DNA of 64,000 nt from Voacanga thouarsii (Eukaryota; Streptophyta; Magnoliopsida; Gentianales; Apocynaceae): the NCBI GenBank assembly GCA_026120185.1, contig JANUWF010001819.1, forward strand, positions 186,001 to 250,000, in the 5' to 3' direction. Below, piece by piece: positions 58,396 through 64,000 of the stretch. Position numbers and translations under genes: made by a program. The notes below the pieces were generated by a model. The model saw nothing but the letters and a program-made list of their open reading frames with translations, did no database searches and had not been told where the DNA came from. Each line of letters begins with the position of its first letter. The first letter of the stretch is position 1.

Positions 58396-59035
58396 AAGAT
58401 TGCAGTTGAATGTATAGAAGGCGTAAAAGGAATCACTATTGAATTTGAGGAAGGGGTTAAAACTTTTTTGGCATTTGCATTATCAAATGCAATATCAAGC
58501 ATAATTAGATGTCCTTGTGGAAAGTGTAAGAATAAAATTATTTAGATCCAGCACAAGTTAAGCTGCATCTATGGAAGTGTGGATTTGTGGCTAATTATTA
58601 TTGGTGGACTTGTCATGGTGAGCTATATGAGTATACTTCAAGTGTGTCTACCTCAATCCTAGATGTTGAGTCGCATCTAGGAAATCCGTTTCGACAAATG
58701 GTTTTAGAGGTAGCAGGTCTTGACTTTCCCCCTAAAGCTCCATCAGTAGAAAATGTTGAAGAATCCCCTAATGTGGAAGCACAGTTTTATGATATGTTGA
58801 GGGTTGCAAAAACTCCTGTATGGGATGGTTACACTATACATTCCCAGATTTCACTTGCTTTACGGTTATTAAACATCAAGTCTGAAAATAACCTGTCACG
58901 GAAAGCCTTTAACAAAGTTGTGCAATTGATGAAAGAGGTTGCACGTAGCAGTAATAATATTCCTGATGATTTCTATGAAATGAAAAAATTGGTGGCTGGT
59001 TGGGTTTACCAGTACAAAAAATAGATGTATGCATC
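58396..59035 (+). pseudogene. CACTA transposase, N-terminal (transposase-associated domain)
   Basis: 58411-58542 reads GVKTFLAFALSNAISSIIRC then PCGKCKNKI and a stop. The next frame continues with LHLWKCGFVANYYWWTCHGE. This is the zinc-type transposase-associated domain of plant CACTA tnp2 proteins (CPC.KC motif and a W..HGE end). It joins the open frame 58587-59024, whose FYDMLRVAKTPVWDGYT and NLSRKAFNKVVQLMKEV blocks are the region between this domain and the catalytic part. A frameshift near 58545 and a stop at 59022 break it. Confidence 0.85.
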
Positions 59036-60120
59036 CTTGGATGCATGCTTTAATGGAAAGATGACTTGAATTATAGAGAGTGCAAATTTTGTCGCCATCC
59101 TCGATATGTTTAGAAAAAGGTTGGGAAAAACATTAGTGGGAAAGAAATTTCATTCAAGAAGATATATTACTTCCCAATAATATCGGGACTATAAAGGTTG
59201 TATACTTCTAAAACAAAAGCTAAACACAGGAGATGGCATGTTTAGAGCAGACTGAAGGAAGGCACCATCAATCATCCTCGTGATAGTGAAGCATGGCAAT
59301 ATTTTGACCAGATGCATCTTGAATTTGCAAAAGAAGTGTGGAATATCACACTTTTATGTACAGACGGATTCTCACCATTTGGGATGTCGGGTAAGCAATA
59401 CTCTGCCTGGCCATTCATTCTCACAGTATATAATCTCCCCCTTGAGTTGTGTATGAAAGATCTGGTCATGTTTTTAATAGTCACTATCCCAGGCTCGAAG
59501 AATTCAAAGCATAAGGGAGATGTCTATCTCCAAACCTTGATAGACGAATTAAACCAATTGTGGTTTGAAGGTGTCACCATTTATGACATATTGAAGAAAG
59601 AAAACTTCCAACTACGAGCGGTGCTTTTGTGGACTATTAATGATTTTCTTGTATATGGTACATTGAGTGGGTGGAGCACAACTGGGAAGTTGGTTTGTCC
59701 ATATTGTGTGGGTCATACAAAGTCATATTATCTACAAAATGGTGGGAAACAGTTATGGTTTGACTGTCACCGTCATTTCTTACCATTAGAGCATCCTTAC
59801 AGGAGAGACACAAGATCTTTTAGGAAGGATAGATATTCTGAGACATCACAACCTATCTAATACCCTACTGGTGAAGAAATTTAGGGTAGCATGTCTCAAT
59901 ATGAAAAAATTATAGAAACAGGTAAAGAACTTAGAAGGAGTGACTGTAAGGGTATATCTCACAATTGGACGAAAATGAGTATTTGATGGGATTTACCATA
60001 TTGGCATACTAATTACGTTCAGCATAATATAGATGTAATGTAGAATGAGAAGAATGTATTTGACAATGTTATGAACATAGTTGTGGAGTACAGGGCAAAT
60101 CAAAAGACAATTCAAAGGCT
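59036..60120 (+). pseudogene. CACTA transposase catalytic region (Transposase_21 / tnp2)
   Basis: The frame 59312-59860 is the best piece: CTDGFSPFGMSGKQYSAWPF, then VYNLPLELCMKDLVMFLIVT, IPGSKNSKH, DVYLQTLIDELNQLWFEGV, FQLRAVLLWTINDFLVYG, LSGWSTTGKLVCPYC and WFDCHRHFLP. These blocks are in the exact order of plant tnp2 transposases, which cut and move CACTA elements. Remnants before it (59036-59311) and after it (to about 60120, with a PYWHTNYVQHNIDV and NVFDNVMN type ending) are in other frames with stops. Confidence 0.9.
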
Positions 60121-60840
60121 AAATATGATTTAGAAATTTATTATAATAGGCTATAGTTACATGCCTCGAACATGGGAAGAAGAAAGGTGTCTATACCTAA
60201 AACTTGCTACTCGTTGACAATAGACCAAAAAAACTTTTACTTGACTGGCTGAAGGGATTGCAACTCCCAGACGTATATACTTAAAAAATGGGAAGATGTG
60301 CTGATTTGAATGAGTTGAAGTTATCTAGTATGAAATTATATAATTGTCACATATTTATGGAGAGATTACTTGCCATTGTTTTGAAGGAATTTCTTCCTTT
60401 AATGTATGGGGGATTTTGACGGAATTAAATCTTTTTTATCGGGATCTATGTTCTCCTAAGTTGAGTGTAGCTCATATGGCTAAATTGGAGTTCGACATTC
60501 CTTTGTTGTTGTATAAGTTGGAGAGGATATTTCCACCTAGATTATTTAATGTTGTTGAACACTTATTAATTTATTTGCCTTACGAAGCAAGAGTTTGTGG
60601 TCCTATTCAATATAGGTAGATGTACCCCTTCAAAAGGTAATCTAATCATTCATTCTAATTCATTTCCTGCCATGCAATATAAGCGTGTGTGACTGTTGAT
60701 GAAATTTGTATGATGACAGGTTTTTGCATCATTTGAAAATCAAGGTGAAAAATAAAGCTAGAGTCGAATGCTTATTTCCTTGAAGAAGTATCCACTTTCT
60801 TCTCTTATTATTTTGAGTCACATGTACAAACAAAATGTAC
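60121..60840 (+). pseudogene. CACTA transposase C-terminal domain (DUF4218 type)
   Basis: In shifting frames: LLDWLKGLQLPDVYT, ADLNELKLSSMKLYNCHIFM, then the open frame 60344-60619 with ILTELNLFYRDLCSPKLSVA, LLLYKLERIFPPRLFNVVEH and LIYLPYEARVCGPIQYR, followed by MYPFKR after a TAG. This is the DUF4218 block that follows tnp2 in plant CACTA proteins; its role is not known. Confidence 0.87.
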
Positions 60841-62069
60841 AAATATGGATCGTAATGAAGAGGGAGAACGCTTGGAAAGTGTGCAAGAACCTGTGTTGTC
60901 AATTTGTAATGTTCAATGAATGGTAATAGGAAGGATTCAAACCTGGTTCCATACCTTCGAAGAATTCAATGCAGCAAGAAATTGTATGTTACTTAATTGT
61001 GGGCAAGTGCAGCTGTACATTGAGTAAGTTTTATGAATTTATAACTATTTTAGTAATAATATATCTCGTAATGATTTGCGCAATTCATTCTTCTAATGCA
61101 ACGCAGGAAATTCATGGCACACTTACGAAGATTGGCTCCAAGTACATCAGAGATGGAAATCAATAGCAGAACATACCAAGAATTTGCAGAATGGTTTAGT
61201 GGATATGTAAGTTAAATAAGTTGTTATTTTGCATTTGGAACTCCATTAGTTGACGAAAATTTTGTAATGCTACAAATATCATTTTAAGTAACATCCGGGT
61301 GTTTCATTTTTTATTTAGGTACAATATCCAAAAAACATGGTTACAAATGAATGCTAAAAAAACTTTGCTTAGGGTTTGTTAAGGTTTGTTCAATCATTTA
61401 GTGGGTACATAGTCAATGGCTACTAGTTCACACTAATAATTATGCAGAGGGAAAGAAAATAGTGAATAGTAGTGTATGTGTGTATGTGTGAAAGGGATTG
61501 AAAATGATGCATCAGGGCCTGATTACTATGGAATGTTGAATGAGATTATTGAATTATAGTTTTTCGATAATCCAAAGCAAAACGTTGTTCTTTTTAATTG
61601 TCATTGGTTTGATCAAACATTAAATCGTGGAATGAGGGGACATCCATAGTATAATCTTATTGATATTAACCACAAAAGGAGCTACGCTAACTATGATCCA
61701 TTTGCTCTAGTTCAACAAGCTAGTGTATTATGCATCATATCTAGGGAGTAAGAGGCCAAGATCTGAGTGGTTCACAATTTGCAAAACCAATGCTCGACAC
61801 ATAAGACATGCACCCATGGTTGACAGAGCTTATCAAGAAAAAGTAAATGGCATAAACGAAGTAAACATATCGTTAGTAGTTGATCTCGGCATTTTAACAC
61901 ATTAAGTCTGGTATGATTAAAATGTTGGATGTTTAAGATGAGGTTCTAATGGGTAGGGAAAATTCTCCTATAAATGAAGATGAAGAAGATGAAGATGAAT
62001 GGGATACAAATAGTGATGCCTTAGTGGATGACGAGGAATATATATCAGAGCATGATTCCAGTGATTAGG
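60841..62069 (+). pseudogene. CACTA transposase C-terminal domain (DUF4216 type) and acidic tail
   Basis: Near 61512-61640 the frame reads GPDYYGMLNEIIEL, FFDNPKQNVVLFNCHWFDQT and RGMRGHP, then SYANYDPFALVQQASVL. This is the DUF4216 block (YYG.L.EI..L and VVLF.C.WFD). The last part, 61978-62067, is strongly acidic (DEEDEDEWDTNSDALVDDEE) and ends SEHDSSD before TAG at 62067, a usual ending for these proteins. Several stops and shifts. Confidence 0.85.
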
Positions 62070-62769
62070 CAAGATTTTTTATCCCGATTTAAAATCATTT
62101 ACAATTTATATGATTTATGGTAAGAGATTATTACCATCTTATTACATCATTTCATTTCCAAGTTATATTTTAAATTTCCTTTATTACACAATTTCAATGC
62201 TTATTACTTTGGTTTTACATTTCAAATCTTTTAATTTTTTTATTTTAAATTCCATCATAGTCAATTTTTTATGCTAATTTTATCCAATTATGGAATTCCA
62301 TCGCCTTTTATTTTGCAGGATCGAAGAATTGACTTGAGTCGATCGGAGGAAATCTTGAGATAAGGAAACATTAGAGGAATTATCTAGGTTAGAGATTCAT
62401 AAAAGAAGAGGAATTATCCAGTACAAACAAGTCTCATAATTTTTGGAGTTCAATCTTAAAAGCAATGGAACATAATAATTGTTATTGTCATTTTTACAAA
62501 ATATTTGTACTTATTATCAACTAATCTAATCTACCATTCAAAATAGGGAAAGTAAAAATTATTTTGCATATGTGTTGTAATTATATACATGCTTTCTATC
62601 CATATAATTTTTTTATTAGCCCTTAATTTATTCTTTTGTACAGTAAACAACAAGGTAGTCTATATAGTGCATTTGTCGCTGTATTAATAGACATTTTAGA
62701 AAAGCCAAAACCATATGTAGGCTTTTTCGCTTGTTCACTAGGTAGATTTTAGGTTAATAATTAGAACCT
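62070..62769. other. AT-rich stretch after the transposase
   Basis: Nothing recognised. In an autonomous CACTA element a second gene (tnpA type) could begin here, but I see no supporting motif. Confidence 0.4.
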
Positions 62770-62844
62770 CGTGAGTGATGGGCGATCATTCCCCGTGAGT
62801 GATGGGTTATCACTCTTCGCGGGTAATGGGTGATTACCCTTTCG
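62770..62844. repeat. Three 24-bp units, each a hairpin
   Basis: CGTGAGTGATGGGYGATCA-like units start at 62770, 62794 and 62818. Stems: GAGTGAT/ATCATTC (62773-62791, one wobble), GAGTGAT/ATCACTC (62797-62815) and GGGTAAT/ATTACCC (62821-62839). The loop is GGGNN in all three. Confidence 0.85.
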
Positions 62845-64000
62845 TTACTTTTTTGGATTTTTTGGATGATCACAACAGTTTGATTGTCAAATCATGAGGT
62901 GGCGTAGTCCCTAGAAAATGTCCAATTTTAGGGGAGATTTTGTTATTTTTTTTAAAAAATTGATACTATTTATTGTGATAAAAAATATCCATCCTTATCA
63001 TACTATTAGTCTACTGCTTTAAATTCAATGAATAGATATAAAGTGTCATAAAGAGACGTTACGAAGCATTTTAAACCACATTGGTTACTATTTATTATTT
63101 CAGTAAAATAACGGCAAGTCATTGTTCACTCATTTATGATTTCTTACAGTTAATTTTTCTGTTCAAAATATAAGTATTTTTCTTGATTTTAATTATTATC
63201 AATGATATTTTTTATTGAACAGATTTGTATATTGCCCTTATTTCATTTAGAAATTCCACTTATCTCTCTCTAACTATTAAAAGCACGTAGTACTTTATTG
63301 TCAAAACTAATATTCTTTTATTGTTTTTTGTTCTATTATTTACATCCTTCTTTTCGAATGTAGATGCAATTTAAATATACTTGTTTTTATTTTTCTTCTC
63401 TTCTAACAATGTCTTCTAATGAAAAGTCATTAAGGAAGGAGGGACCGGAAGGTGAATTGCCTCTTACCCCATCCTCTAGTTAGCTACCTTGATTTTAGTG
63501 CCTCAGCCTTTAAAAGGCTTTATTGGAAGGAAGGGAGTGCCATCCCCAACTTTTTAATCATCTGATGCTTTAGCTTCACATGCCTTTGGGTAGTAGGTTT
63601 TGGGCTCCCAACCTTAGATTGTTCTATCTGGAAACGGATAAGTAACATAATTTTAAAATAGGTCATGTATTATTATTATTTTTTAGTGATTAATGTTTTT
63701 CTATGGTACATTGTCACTGCAAAAAAAAAAAAAAAAAAAAAAAAAGGTTCATTGGCTTAGACAAATATGTTCAAAAAATTTCAAATATAATACACCAATA
63801 CTTCACTAGTCCATATTCGACATACACGCATGTTCCAATAAATGTGCGAGACTAATGGTTTTGAGAATTTGGGATAAGCAATTGCTGAATATTATTTATT
63901 GTTTAATTACTATGTTATATATTAATCATCATTCTTAATCGTGATTATGTAGAATTATTTTCGGTAGTGGGATGAGTATGGTACCCAGATTTGATCTATT
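62845..64000. other. Unassigned right flank
   Basis: AT-rich, with a 25-base poly(A) run at 63721-63745. 63435-63660 is slightly more GC-rich, but I recognise no protein or element end. No right-hand CACTA terminus (TTTTCTTGTAGTG) appears before the window ends. Confidence 0.4.

Overview
This window looks like heterochromatic, AT-rich DNA of a flowering plant, probably a eudicot. It is built almost entirely from dead transposable elements: Ty1/copia and Ty3/gypsy LTR retrotransposons in roughly the first 52 kb, and CACTA (En/Spm) DNA transposon material in the last 12 kb. I found no intact host gene. The only host-gene sequence I recognise is one exon of the cytosolic ribosomal protein eS1 (RPS3A), stranded among CACTA sequences. 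The species cannot be fixed from the sequence.

Layout. 1-9329 is a minus-strand gypsy element (gag, leader, tRNA-iMet-type PBS, a long LTR of about 4 kb) with a plus-strand copia LTR in its leader. It lies against the reverse transcriptase of an older gypsy element (8863-9329). 9330-47646 is one minus-strand copia element (copia-3) swollen by later insertions. Its 3' LTR is split by a second minus-strand copia element (copia-2, 11090-28653). The 5' LTR of copia-2 is in turn split by a plus-strand copia element (copia-1, 19670-28059). The RNase H region of copia-3 is split by an Athila-like gypsy element (29392-40501) that lacks pol and whose own 3' LTR is fused to a foreign gypsy LTR. Element ends, target-site duplications, PBS/PPT sites and continuity of the interrupted sequence support this order. 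47647-52685 is another pol-less gypsy fragment carrying the plant 'Transposase_32'-type ORF, with a clean solo LTR inside it (50322-51756, TSD GAACT).

52686-64000 is CACTA territory. A 1,682-bp non-autonomous element (53040-54721, TSD CAC) holds an array of about 15 palindromes and a tRNA-like A/B box pair. It sits inside subterminal-type repeats of a different CACTA family. Further right come a long (AAT)n tract, a C-rich block, the RPS3A exon and a decayed tnp2-type transposase (about 58396-62069) with its usual accessory domains.

No coding sequence here appears able to make a full protein: every gag, pol and transposase region carries stops and frameshifts. What remains of interest is structural. 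There are covarying stem-loops in retroelement leaders and near the CACTA right side, a GC-rich module shared between copia and gypsy elements, the palindrome array, and the captured host exon. All similarity and domain statements come from reading the sequence by eye and from family knowledge; no search was run.
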